From contig CAVSBW010000004.1 of assembly GCA_963726295.1 (NCBI GenBank), positions 124,001 through 188,000 of the forward strand: a DNA stretch of 64,000 nt. Direction: 5' to 3'. The stretch's first letter is position 1, and the number at the start of each line of letters is the position of its first letter. The DNA comes from DASSQJ01 sp963726295. Its GTDB lineage: Bacteria > Actinomycetota > Actinomycetes > Actinomycetales > Dermatophilaceae. A program made the translations under genes and the position numbers. Below the pieces are notes generated by a model that was given only the letters and a program-made list of their open reading frames with translations, was not told where the DNA came from and made no database searches. This document shows, in pieces, positions 23,819 through 33,856 of the stretch.

Positions 23819-25522
23819 TCAGCTGAGCCCGACGATCCTGCCCTCGTCGTCGACGTCGATCCGCTCGCTGGCCGGCACCTTGGGAAGACCGGGCATCGTC
23901 ATGATCTCCCCGGTGACCATGACGACGAAGCCGGCGCCGGCGGCCAGCCGCACCTCGCGCACGGCGACGGTGTGGCCCTCGGGCGCGCCGCGCAGCGTCG
24001 GGTCCGTGGAGAACGAGCTCTGCGTCTTGGCCATGCACACAGGCAGGTGTCCGTAGCCCTCGGCCTCGATGGCCGCCAGGCGCTTGGCCGCCTTGGGCTC
24101 GAAGCTCACCCCGGCCGCACCGTAGACCTTCGTCGCCACCGCCTCGGCCTTCTCGGCGAGCGAGAGCTCGTCGCTGTAGACGAACCGCATCCGGCCGGTC
24201 TCGGCCTCGATGGCGTCGACGACGCCCCGGGCGAGGTCGGTCGCGCCCTCGCCGCCGTCGGCGTAGTGGGTGGCCTCGAAGGCGCGGAAACCCTCGGCCT
24301 CGACCAGGCTGACGACCTCGGCGACCTCCTCGTCGGTGTCTGAGGGGAAGCGGTTGAGGGCCACGACGGGCGGCAGTCCGTAGACGTCGCGGATGTTGCG
24401 CAGGTGGCGGCGGAGGTTGGCCATGCCGCGGGCGACCGCCTCGACGTCCTCCCGGGTGAGGTCGGCCACGGCGACCCCGCCGTGGTACTTCAGTGCCCGG
24501 ACGGTGGCCACGACGACGACCGCGGAGGGCCGCAGGCCCGAGAGCCTGCACTTGATGTCGATGAACTTCTCGGCACCGAGGTCCGCGCCGAAGCCCGCCT
24601 CGGTGACGACGTAGTCGGCGAGCTTCAGGGCGGTGCTGGTGGCCATGACGGAGTTGCAGCCGTGGGCGATGTTGGCGAACGGCCCGCCGTGGATCATCGC
24701 GGGGGTGTGCTCGAGGGTCTGCACCAGGTTCGGAGCGAGGGCGTCGCGCAGGATCACGGTCATCGCGCCGTGCACCTCGAGGTCGCGGGCCCGGATCGGC
24801 TGCTTGTCGCGGGTGTAGCCGACGACGATGTTGCCGAGCCGCTCCCGCAGATCCGCGATCGAGGTCGCGAGGCAGAGGATGGCCATGACCTCGGAGGCCA
24901 CCACGATGTCGAAGCCGTCCTCGCGGGGGATGCCGTTGGCCACGCCTCCGAGGCCCACGACGACGTTGCGCAGGGCGCGGTCGTTGAGGTCGACGACCCG
25001 CTTCCACGTGATCGTCCGCGGGTCGATGCCGAGGGAGTTCCCGTGGTGGAGATGGTTGTCGAGCACCGCTGCCAGCAGGTTGTTGGCGGCGGCGATGGCT
25101 GCGAAGTCCCCGGTGAAGTTGAGGTTGATGTCGGTCATCGGCACCACCTGGGCGTAGCCGCCGCCGGCCGCGCCCCCCTTGATGCCGAACACCGGACCCA
25201 TCGACGGCTCCCGCAGCGCCACCATCGACTTCTTGCCGAGGATCCCCAGGGCATCCGCGAGGCCGACCGACGTCGTCGTCTTGCCCTCGCCCGCCGGGGT
25301 GGGGGAGATGGCCGTGACGAGGATGAGCCGTCCGTCGGGCCGGTCCGCCAGGCTCCGGACGTACCCGAGGGCGATCTTGGCCTTCGTGTGGCCGTACGGC
25401 ACGAGGTGCTCGGGATCGATCCCGAGCCGGTCGCGGGCGAGGTCGCCGATGGGGACCAGGTCGGCGGCCTCCGCGATCTCGATGTCAGGGGGGACGGGGC
25501 GGGTCTGCGCGCTCGCTGTCAC
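23819..25522 (-). CDS. fhs: Formate-tetrahydrofolate ligase
   Basis: A 567-residue enzyme that makes 10-formyl-THF from formate, THF and ATP. Signatures are the P-loop TPAGEGKT (75-82), LREPSMGPVFGIKGGAAGGGYAQVVPM-type block, the VLDNHLHHGN motif and the late GEIMTMPGLPK. Length is normal (about 555). The GTG at 25522 has CACCAT (25529-25534) 6 nt upstream. The frame stays open far upstream, but that part translates the palindromic repeats and is not protein-like. Confidence 0.96.
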   Translation of the reverse strand: MTASAQTRPVPPDIEIAEAADLVPIGDLARDRLGIDPEHLVPYGHTKAKIALGYVRSLADRPDGRLILVTAISPTPAGEGKTTTSVGLADALGILGKKSMVALREPSMGPVFGIKGGAAGGGYAQVVPMTDINLNFTGDFAAIAAANNLLAAVLDNHLHHGNSLGIDPRTITWKRVVDLNDRALRNVVVGLGGVANGIPREDGFDIVVASEVMAILCLATSIADLRERLGNIVVGYTRDKQPIRARDLEVHGAMTVILRDALAPNLVQTLEHTPAMIHGGPFANIAHGCNSVMATSTALKLADYVVTEAGFGADLGAEKFIDIKCRLSGLRPSAVVVVATVRALKYHGGVAVADLTREDVEAVARGMANLRRHLRNIRDVYGLPPVVALNRFPSDTDEEVAEVVSLVEAEGFRAFEATHYADGGEGATDLARGVVDAIEAETGRMRFVYSDELSLAEKAEAVATKVYGAAGVSFEPKAAKRLAAIEAEGYGHLPVCMAKTQSSFSTDPTLRGAPEGHTVAVREVRLAAGAGFVVMVTGEIMTMPGLPKVPASERIDVDDEGRIVGLS

Positions 25523-25665
25523 GCCGTCATGGTGGCACCCGGAGAGGGGTCGGGACAAGGGAATCGTCCCGCAACACGCAACACGATGCGTCATGCGCAA
25601 CGATATGTGGGAACGCCCCGTCGCACCCATGTGACTTCGCCGGACCAGATACCGGATGCCCCCCG

Positions 25666-25794
25666 AATGTGGGTGAAGACCGTCGTGGTGACGCCGCTTT
25701 TCACCCACGTTCGTGGTGGGGGGTCGGCATCGTGGGTGAAGACCGTCGTGGTGACGCCGCTTTTCACCCACGTTCGTGGTGGGGGATCGCGCGA
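25666..25794 (+). repeat. Two tandem copies of a 46-nt palindromic element (63-bp period)
   Basis: Elements at 25666-25711 and 25729-25774 each begin with GTGGGTGAAGACCGTC and end with TTTTCACCCACGTT. The arms pair into an outer GTGGGTGAA/TTCACCCAC stem and an inner CGTC-N5-GACG stem. The units repeat at 63 bp with almost identical spacers (CGTGGTGGGG). A third copy is at 44062-44107. Confidence 0.85.
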
Positions 25795-25856
25795 GCCCCG
25801 GCCGAGGGTGTCCACAGGCCGCCGGTGTCCTCATCAGCGGCGGCCACCGGACGCCC

Positions 25857-25862
25857 TAGGCT
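25857..25862 (+). promoter_or_regulatory. -10 box of the DinG-like gene
   Basis: TAGGCT lies 6 nt before the GTG at 25869, with no ribosome site between, indicating a leaderless mRNA. Confidence 0.5.
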
Positions 25863-25868
25863 GCTCGG

Positions 25869-28145
25869 GTGCCCTCCCTCGACGACCTCCTCCACGCGGC
25901 GGTCGCGGGTGTCGGCGGTACCGAGCGACCGGGGCAGGTCGAGATGGCGCACGCGGTGGCCGCGGCCATCGAGTCGGCTGAGCACCTCCTCGTCCAGGCC
26001 GGCACCGGGACCGGCAAGTCGCTCGCGTACCTCGTGCCCGCCGTGCAGCACGCGGTGGACAGCGGGAACACCGCCGTCGTCGCCACCGCCACCCTCGCCC
26101 TCCAGGCCCAGGTGGTCGACCGCGACATGCCCCGGCTGGCCGAGGCCGTCGAGCCCGTGCTGGGCCGCCGGCCCACGTACGCGCTCGTCAAGGGGCGGCG
26201 CAACTACCTGTGCGCGCACAAGCTCGAGGGGGGCTTCCCCGATGACGACGAGGGCACGCTGCTCACGGTCGGCGACGTCGACCGGCAGGCGTCGCGGCTC
26301 GGCCAGGAGGTCGTTCGGCTGCGCGCGTGGGCCGAGGAGACCGAGTCCGGCGACCGCGACGAGCTCGTCCCCGGTGTGTCGGAGCGGGCCTGGCGCCAGG
26401 TGTCGGTCAGCGCCGAGGAGTGCCTCGGCCAGCGCTGTCCCATGGTCGCTGAGTGCTTCGTGGAGCGATCGCGCGCGGCGGCGCGTGACGTCGACGTCGT
26501 CGTCACGAACCACTCGTTCATGGCCATCGACGCCTTCGAGGGCCGGCAGATGCTCCCCGAGCACGACCTCCTCGTCATCGACGAGGGGCACGAGCTCGTC
26601 GACCGGGTCACCTCGACCATCACCGACGAGCTGACGCCCGGTTCGGTGCGGGCGGCGGCCAAGCGGGCCGGGCGGCAGGCCGACGCCTCGGAGACCCTCG
26701 ACGACGCCGCGACCCTGCTCGAGTCCGTCCTCGAGCCGATGCCCGAGGGTCGCCTCGACGGCATCCCCGACTCGCTGGCACTGGCCCTCGCGCGGGTCAG
26801 GGACACGGCGCGCAACGTCCAGTCAGAGCTGAAGGGGGCCCCGGGCGAGGAGCCGGACGGCGCCCGTCAGGTGGCCCGAGCCGCGGTCGACGAGGTGCAC
26901 GAGACCGCGTCACGGGTGCTCGAGGAACGTGACCTCGACGTCACCTGGGTGTCCAAGGACCCCCGACGGGGTCCCGTCCTGCGCGTCGCACCGATGAGTG
27001 TGGCGGTGCTCGTGCGCGAGAAGGTGTTCGAGGAACGCACCGTCGTCATCACGTCCGCGACCCTCGAGCTGGGCGGGACGTTCGACGCCGTCGCGGGAAC
27101 CATCGGTCTGCGGGGCGAGGGATCGCCCTCATGGCGCGGGCTCGACGTCGGCAGCCCCTTCGACTACCCGCGCCAGGGCATCGCCTACGTCGCCCGACAC
27201 CTGCCGCCACCCGGACGCGGCGGGGCCGCACCCGAGGCGCTCGACGAGATCGAGGGGCTGGTCCGGGCCGCCGGTGGCCGCGCCCTCGGCCTGTTCTCGT
27301 CGATGCGCGCCGCCCGCGAGGCCACGGACGCGATGCGCGACCGCCTCGAGGACACCGACCTCGTCGTGCTCTGCCAGGGCGAGGACCAGATCGCCACCCT
27401 CGTCCGTGACTTCGCGCGGGAGCCGCGAACCTGCCTGTTCGGCACGCTCTCGCTGTGGCAGGGCGTCGACGTCCCGGGGTCCTCCTGCCACCTCGTCCTC
27501 ATCGACCGGATCCCCTTCCCCCGGCCCGACGACCCGCTGGCCTCCGCCCGGTCCAGGGCCATCGAGCAGCGCGGCGGCAACGGGTTCATGGCGGTGTCGG
27601 CCACCCACGCGGCCCTCCGGCTGGCGCAGGGCGCCGGCCGGCTCATCCGCCGTGCCGACGACCGCGGGGTCGTCGCGTTCCTCGACTCGCGGATGATGTC
27701 CGCCCGCTACGCGGGGTTCCTCCAACGCTCCCTTCCGCCGTTCTGGCCCACCGCGGACCGCGAGATGGTGCTGTCCGCGCTCCGGCGCCTGGACGAGACC
27801 GCCGAGCCGCCGCTGCCCGTGGCGGAGCCGGCCCTGCGCGGCCTCACCGGCGCCCTCGCCGGCACGTCGATGGCAGCGACGGGAGCAGGGGGGGCGCACG
27901 CGAGCGCTCCCGACACGCGCCCGGTGGCCGACGACCCGCCGCCGCCGGAGTCGGCGCGGACCGCGGTCACGCACGGACACGCCTGGAGCGAGCAGGAGGA
28001 CGAGGAGCTGCGCGACGGCGCCGAGCTCGGGCTCACCGCCGACGAGCTCGCCGAGTCGCTGGAGCTTGCGCCGGACGTCGTGCTGGCGCGGCTGGACGGA
28101 CTGGGCCTCGAGGCCGGCCGCGGCCCCACGCTGACCTTCGACTGA
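25869..28145 (+). CDS. DinG/XPD-type ATP-dependent DNA helicase
   Basis: A 758-residue superfamily 2 helicase. Walker A AGTGTGKS is at 44-51 and the DEGH box at 238-241. Four cysteines for an iron-sulfur cluster are present at 115, 185, 190 and 196, and C-terminal motifs include FGTLSLWQGVDVPG and QGAGRLIRR. It should unwind DNA 5' to 3' in repair. The last 45 or so residues (WSEQEDEELRDGAELGL onward) form an extra helical, SANT/HTH-like segment not found in E. coli DinG. No SOS box was found upstream. Confidence 0.9.
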   Translation: MPSLDDLLHAAVAGVGGTERPGQVEMAHAVAAAIESAEHLLVQAGTGTGKSLAYLVPAVQHAVDSGNTAVVATATLALQAQVVDRDMPRLAEAVEPVLGRRPTYALVKGRRNYLCAHKLEGGFPDDDEGTLLTVGDVDRQASRLGQEVVRLRAWAEETESGDRDELVPGVSERAWRQVSVSAEECLGQRCPMVAECFVERSRAAARDVDVVVTNHSFMAIDAFEGRQMLPEHDLLVIDEGHELVDRVTSTITDELTPGSVRAAAKRAGRQADASETLDDAATLLESVLEPMPEGRLDGIPDSLALALARVRDTARNVQSELKGAPGEEPDGARQVARAAVDEVHETASRVLEERDLDVTWVSKDPRRGPVLRVAPMSVAVLVREKVFEERTVVITSATLELGGTFDAVAGTIGLRGEGSPSWRGLDVGSPFDYPRQGIAYVARHLPPPGRGGAAPEALDEIEGLVRAAGGRALGLFSSMRAAREATDAMRDRLEDTDLVVLCQGEDQIATLVRDFAREPRTCLFGTLSLWQGVDVPGSSCHLVLIDRIPFPRPDDPLASARSRAIEQRGGNGFMAVSATHAALRLAQGAGRLIRRADDRGVVAFLDSRMMSARYAGFLQRSLPPFWPTADREMVLSALRRLDETAEPPLPVAEPALRGLTGALAGTSMAATGAGGAHASAPDTRPVADDPPPPESARTAVTHGHAWSEQEDEELRDGAELGLTADELAESLELAPDVVLARLDGLGLEAGRGPTLTFD

Positions 28146-28186
28146 GCAGCCGCACCGGTCGGCGGGGTCGGGGTGGACGCGAGGGC

Positions 28187-28747
28187 TCAGGCCGCCTGAC
28201 GGTCGAGGCGGCGCACCCATGCCTCGGTCTGCCGCGGGTCGGTGAAGCGCGCGACGGGGGGCCCCGCCGGGTCGGCGGCCCACTGCTCGATCTGAGCGTG
28301 CTTGCCCGCGAAGCTGCGGGCGTGCCAGGCGACGATCGAGTCGCGCGAGAAGAACTGTGACCACGACTCGGTGTTGCCGCCGCAGACCTCCTCGTGGGTG
28401 GGCACCCGTTGGGTCGTGCGCCGCAGGAGCCGGGTCAGGCTCGTGCGGCGCGGGTAGTCGAGGGCGACGAGGAGGTCGATGCGGGGGAGGATCAGCTCGC
28501 GGGTGCCGCTCCACAGCGAGTCGACGACCCAGGCGGCGCCGGCCACATGGGCGCGCATCACCTCGGGCCGCTCCTCGCGCGGCACCTGCGCCCAGCCGGG
28601 GCGCCACATCAGCTCGTCGGTGGACACGTAGGGCCTCCCGCCGAGGTCGGCGAGGCGAGCGGCGAGGGTCGACTTGCCCGAGCCGGTGACCCCGTAGATG
28701 ACGATCCGACGGGCGTCGTCGAGGTCGAGGGGTGGGGGTACGAGCAC
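28187..28747 (-). CDS. P-loop AAA/adenylate-kinase-like protein
   Basis: A 186-residue ATPase with GVTGSGKS P-loop near residues 19-26, followed by STDELMWRPGW and later W-VDSLWSGTRELILPRIDLL, the pattern of DNA topology-modulation or shikimate/adenylate-kinase-like proteins. Substrate unknown. GTG at 28747 follows TAGCAT (28754-28759, minus) by 6 nt. Confidence 0.75.
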   Translation of the reverse strand: MLVPPPLDLDDARRIVIYGVTGSGKSTLAARLADLGGRPYVSTDELMWRPGWAQVPREERPEVMRAHVAGAAWVVDSLWSGTRELILPRIDLLVALDYPRRTSLTRLLRRTTQRVPTHEEVCGGNTESWSQFFSRDSIVAWHARSFAGKHAQIEQWAADPAGPPVARFTDPRQTEAWVRRLDRQAA

Positions 28748-28816
28748 CGGTCGATGCTACGCACCCCGGTGCGCCCCGGGCGGCCCGGTGTCCGCCGGAG
28801 GTGGCACAGTGGCGCC

Positions 28817-29818
28817 ATGCCCGTGGACCAGCCGTCGGCCGCGCGCCGCGTCCCGCCGCTCGTCCTCGTCAGCGGGCCCGAGCAGCTCCTCGCCGAGCGG
28901 GCCGTCGACCAGACGGTCGACGAGATACGCGTGGGCCACCCAGACCTCGAGGTGATCCGGCTCCACGCCGCCGCGTACCAGCCGGGTGAGCTGGTGCTCC
29001 ACGCGAGCCCGTCGCTCTTCGGGGGGGCCAAGTGCATCGTCGTCCACGACCTCGACGAGGCCGGGGACGAGCTCCAGGCCGACCTCCTCGCCGCCCTGTC
29101 GCTCCCGCCCGAGCCCGACCTCACCCTCGTCGTCCTCCACAAGAGCGGCCAGCGGGGGAAGAAGGTGCTCGACACGATGCGAGGCGGTGGGGCTCGGGTC
29201 ATCGACGCCCCCGCGATGAAGTCCGACCGCGACAAGGCCGACTTCGCCGCGCACGAGTTCCGGCGGGCTCGGCGCAAGGCCACCCACGAGGCCGTCCACG
29301 CCCTCGTCGAGGCGGTCGGGCGCGACATCCGCGAGCTGGCGGCCGCCTGCCAGCAGCTCGTCGACGACACCACCGGCGTCATCGACGAGCAGGTCGTCCT
29401 CATCTACCACGGGGGAAAGGTCGAGGCCACCGGCTTCCGCGTGGCCGACGCCGCGGTGGCCGGTGACGCCGCCGAGGCGATGCGGCTCCTTCGTCACGCG
29501 CTGGCCGTCGGCGTCGACCCGGTGCCCATCGTCGCCGTCCTCGCCCAGCAGGTGCGCACCCTCATCCGCGTCGGCGCGGCAGGGCGGGGCCGTTCCGCCG
29601 ACATCGCCCGCGAGCTCGGCATGGCCCCCTGGCAGGTCGACAAGGCCAAGCGCGCCCTGGGCGGATGGACCGCCGAGGGGCTCGCGGAGTGCGTGCACGC
29701 GCTCGCCGCGGCCGACGCCGAGGTCAAGGGCGGCGGCCGCGACCCCGTGTACGCGGTCGAGCGGGCCGTGCTCAGCATCACCGGGCAGCACGCCCGCGGC
29801 CGCGAGCGGGCGGGGTGA
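28817..29818 (+). CDS. holA: DNA polymerase III delta subunit
   Basis: A 333-residue clamp-loader delta subunit that opens the sliding clamp. Typical features are VLVSGPEQLLAERAV at the start, the FGGAKCIVV strand, F-A-EFRRARRKATHEAVHALVEAVGRDIRELA, and the C-terminal LRHALAVGVDPVPIVAVLAQQVRTLIR and MAPWQVDKAKR parts. The ATG at 28817 has CACAGT (28805-28810) 6 nt upstream and no ribosome site. rpsT downstream is the usual actinobacterial neighbour. Confidence 0.92.
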   Translation: MPVDQPSAARRVPPLVLVSGPEQLLAERAVDQTVDEIRVGHPDLEVIRLHAAAYQPGELVLHASPSLFGGAKCIVVHDLDEAGDELQADLLAALSLPPEPDLTLVVLHKSGQRGKKVLDTMRGGGARVIDAPAMKSDRDKADFAAHEFRRARRKATHEAVHALVEAVGRDIRELAAACQQLVDDTTGVIDEQVVLIYHGGKVEATGFRVADAAVAGDAAEAMRLLRHALAVGVDPVPIVAVLAQQVRTLIRVGAAGRGRSADIARELGMAPWQVDKAKRALGGWTAEGLAECVHALAAADAEVKGGGRDPVYAVERAVLSITGQHARGRERAG

Positions 29819-29835
29819 GCCGCGCCGCGCTCGTT

Positions 29836-29900
29836 TTGGTGGCGCGGTGTCGCCGCTGGTAGATTCGGTGGTTGCGTGCGCGTGAGGTCGCGCGCGCACG
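29836..29900 (+). promoter_or_regulatory. rpsT promoter and leader hairpin
   Basis: TTGGTG (29836-29841), an 18-nt spacer and TAGATT (29860-29865) form a good promoter. The transcript would start near 29872, giving a leader of about 135 nt. It opens with a hairpin of 8 bp (29875-29882 with 29893-29900) around a 10-nt loop. Confidence 0.6.
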
Positions 29901-30005
29901 ACGCATGATCCAGCGCGAGTCAACCACGGGTGCCCCACGCCCGGTCCCGACCCGCGACTGCCGCCCTCTACGGCAACCGACCCCGACCGAAAGACACGAA
30001 CCACA

Positions 30006-30266
30006 GTGGCGAACATCAAGTCCCAGCTGAAGCGGATCAAGACCAACCGCAAGGCCACCGAGCGCAACAAGGCCGTCAAGTCCGAGTTCAAGACGGCCAT
30101 CCGCCGCTTCCGCAAGGCCGCGGACGCCGGCAACAAGGACGAGGCCGCAGCGGCGCTGCAGGTCGCCTCGGCCCGGCTCGACAAGGCCGTGAGCAAGGGC
30201 GTCATCCACCAGAACCAGGCCGCGAACAAGAAGTCCGCGATGGCCAGGCGAGCCGCGCAGCTCTGA
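30006..30266 (+). CDS. rpsT: 30S ribosomal protein S20
   Basis: An 86-residue, very basic three-helix protein, starting at a GTG codon with VANIKSQLKRIKTN and ending with HQNQAANKKSAMARRAAQL, both typical of S20. It binds 16S rRNA early in 30S assembly. A long leader precedes it and a 19-bp terminator follows, so it is a single-gene unit. Confidence 0.97.
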   Translation: MANIKSQLKRIKTNRKATERNKAVKSEFKTAIRRFRKAADAGNKDEAAAALQVASARLDKAVSKGVIHQNQAANKKSAMARRAAQL

Positions 30267-30278
30267 GCCGCGCACCGC

Positions 30279-30321
30279 GCACCGAGGGCCCGTCACCGAC
30301 CAGGTGACGGGCCCTCGGTGC
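30279..30321 (+). terminator. rpsT terminator
   Basis: A perfect 19-bp stem (30279-30297 with 30303-30321) closes the 5-nt loop GACCA, starting 13 bp after the rpsT stop. It also lies just beyond the stop of the convergent gene at 30355. Confidence 0.9.
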
Positions 30322-30354
30322 GTGTCGCGGCGTCGGACCCCGGTGCCCGAGGGG

Positions 30355-30849
30355 TCAGGCCCGCCGGGCCGCCCGGGCGACCTCGGCGAAGCGGTCGTGC
30401 CCGAGCACCGCACCCTCGCGGCGCACGGCGTCGGGGGCGACCCGGATGACGCGGTCGGTGCGCACCTCGCTGGGCCGGCCCTGCCGGTCCCAGGCGCCCG
30501 TGCCGATGTCGACCCACCCGGGCCCGCCCGGGCGTCTCGGCCGCCCGTCGTGGTCCTTGCTCGTCAGCTGGAGCGCCAGGAGCCACGGTCCGTCGTTGCC
30601 CACGAGGAGCACCGGGCGGTCCTTGCCGCGGGCGTGGTCCTCCTCGTACGGGACCCACGTCCAGACGATCTCGCCGGGGTCGGGGCGGCCGTCGGGCTCG
30701 GGGGCGTAGACGGGGTCGAGCGGGCCTGCGTAGTCACCGGGGTAGGGGGCACCCGGGCCCGGGCCCGGGGTGGTGGTCCGCCCTGTGGTCGTCCGACGCA
30801 GTCCACGAGCCGAGTCGATCAGGGGTCGGAGGATCCGCTGCCAGCGCAT
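30355..30849 (-). CDS. PemK/MazF-fold protein
   Basis: A 164-residue protein. After a proline/glycine-rich N-terminus of about 55 residues comes a PemK/MazF-like core: DPGEIVWTWVPYEEDHARGKDRPVLLV, then a strand block (LLALQLTSKDHD) and EVRTDRVIRV. No antitoxin gene is adjacent on the same strand, so it is not a standard toxin-antitoxin pair. Relatives beside lepA or rpsT are common in actinobacteria. ATG at 30849 follows TAGGGT (30856-30861, minus) by 6 nt. Confidence 0.75.
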   Translation of the reverse strand: MRWQRILRPLIDSARGLRRTTTGRTTTPGPGPGAPYPGDYAGPLDPVYAPEPDGRPDPGEIVWTWVPYEEDHARGKDRPVLLVGNDGPWLLALQLTSKDHDGRPRRPGGPGWVDIGTGAWDRQGRPSEVRTDRVIRVAPDAVRREGAVLGHDRFAEVARAARRA

Positions 30850-30858
30850 GCGCCGACC

Positions 30859-31875
30859 CTAGCCAGCCGCCCATCCCCTCCGGGCCGCGAGCAGGCGCAG
30901 CGTCGTGTCGGACGAGAAGAGCGCGTGCGCGCGGAGGGCCTCGGTACAGCCCGGCGGCGGTGGGGCGTCCGCGACGCGCAGCATGAAGCCGGCGAGGAAC
31001 GCGAGGAACGCATCGACCGCGTCGTCCTCGACACCTCGCAGCAGCGGCGACCCGGCGACACGGCCCACGTCGACGCCGTGGTGGTGCTGCAGCGGCCAGA
31101 GCGAGACCAGGTCCACCCACGCGGCGCCGCGCACCGCCTGGTTCCAGTCGACCACCGTCATTCGCCCGTCGCGCTCGCGCACGAGGTTGTCCGGGCGCAC
31201 GTCGAGGTGCACGAGGTGACCACCGGCGGCGGCATCGAGCACCGACGCCGAGAGCCGGGCGAGCTCGGCGGTCGCGTGCCGAGTCACCCGCACGTGGCCG
31301 GCGGGCCACTCCCGCCCACCGCGGGCGAGCTCGGCCAGCGCGGCGGTCGCCTGTCCCGCCGCGCCCTCCAGGTCCTCCGGGAGGCCCACCAACGGCATCC
31401 CGGACACGACCTCGGCCGGGAGCGAGGCCACCTCGAGGCAGGCGTCGTGGGCGGCATCGACGTCCTCGGCGGTCCACGGAGCCCCCGGCTGGCTGCCGTC
31501 CAGGGCCTCCAGCACCAGCACCTGCCAGCGACCGTCGGAGTCCACCTCACCGTCGCCGACGAGCCGCGTCGCGCACCGCAGGCCGGCGATGTGGGGGAGC
31601 AGCTCAGCCTCCCGAGCCAGGGAGCGGAGGATGTGCGGTGTCGTGGGACCGGCGGCCTTGACGAACACCTGCCGGCCGTCCGCCAGGTCCACCAGGCCGG
31701 CGAACGCGCCGCCGAAGCCCGACCGGACCGGGGGGTGGGCTCGCACCACGGCTGCCCCGGACACGCGCCCGACGGCCTCGTGCACCGCACCCGGGAGGGT
31801 GGCGAACGCGGGCCGGCGGCTCGTGTCCAGGTAGTCGACCTCGGCGATGCCCGGCGCCGGTGTCCCCTCGTCCAT
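30859..31875 (-). CDS. Aminoglycoside phosphotransferase (APH) family kinase
   Basis: A 338-residue protein with the APH/choline-kinase fold. The catalytic loop HLDVRPDN has His223, Asp225 and Asn230, and the metal-binding VVDWN has Asp243. An N-lobe with FVKAAGPTTP supplies the nucleotide-binding lysine. Many such proteins are small-molecule kinases rather than resistance enzymes, so no drug substrate is proposed. The ATG at 31875 is chosen over the far longer upstream frame, which overlaps lepA; CACGGT (31882-31887, minus) lies 6 nt before it. Confidence 0.78.
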   Translation of the reverse strand: MDEGTPAPGIAEVDYLDTSRRPAFATLPGAVHEAVGRVSGAAVVRAHPPVRSGFGGAFAGLVDLADGRQVFVKAAGPTTPHILRSLAREAELLPHIAGLRCATRLVGDGEVDSDGRWQVLVLEALDGSQPGAPWTAEDVDAAHDACLEVASLPAEVVSGMPLVGLPEDLEGAAGQATAALAELARGGREWPAGHVRVTRHATAELARLSASVLDAAAGGHLVHLDVRPDNLVRERDGRMTVVDWNQAVRGAAWVDLVSLWPLQHHHGVDVGRVAGSPLLRGVEDDAVDAFLAFLAGFMLRVADAPPPPGCTEALRAHALFSSDTTLRLLAARRGWAAG

Positions 31876-31999
31876 GTGTCCACCGTGCCAGCGCCCGAGC
31901 GCCACGGCACCCCAGTTTCCCGGTTCGGTCCCTGCGCCGAGGCGTGGGAGACTGGAGGCAGTGCCCTGACCACCCCAGAACCCGAGGAACTGCTCACCC

Positions 32000-33852
<1,853 letters not shown>

Positions 33853-33856
<4 letters not shown>

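Larger units (their letters stand above)
25523..25868. other. 346-bp divergent intergenic region
   Basis: This gap lies between the fhs and DinG-like start codons. It holds a -10-like box for each gene (25529-25534 minus, 25857-25862 plus) and, in the middle, two copies of a palindromic repeat. I see no small gene or RNA gene in it. Confidence 0.6.

Noticed and set aside
25666..25794. Possible CRISPR array
   Set aside because: Only two units with near-identical intervening sequence and no variable spacers or cas genes; the units are palindromic elements.
30859..31875. Antibiotic resistance gene (aminoglycoside phosphotransferase)
   Set aside because: Only the general APH kinase fold is visible; such proteins are common housekeeping or metabolic kinases and no resistance-specific match can be claimed.
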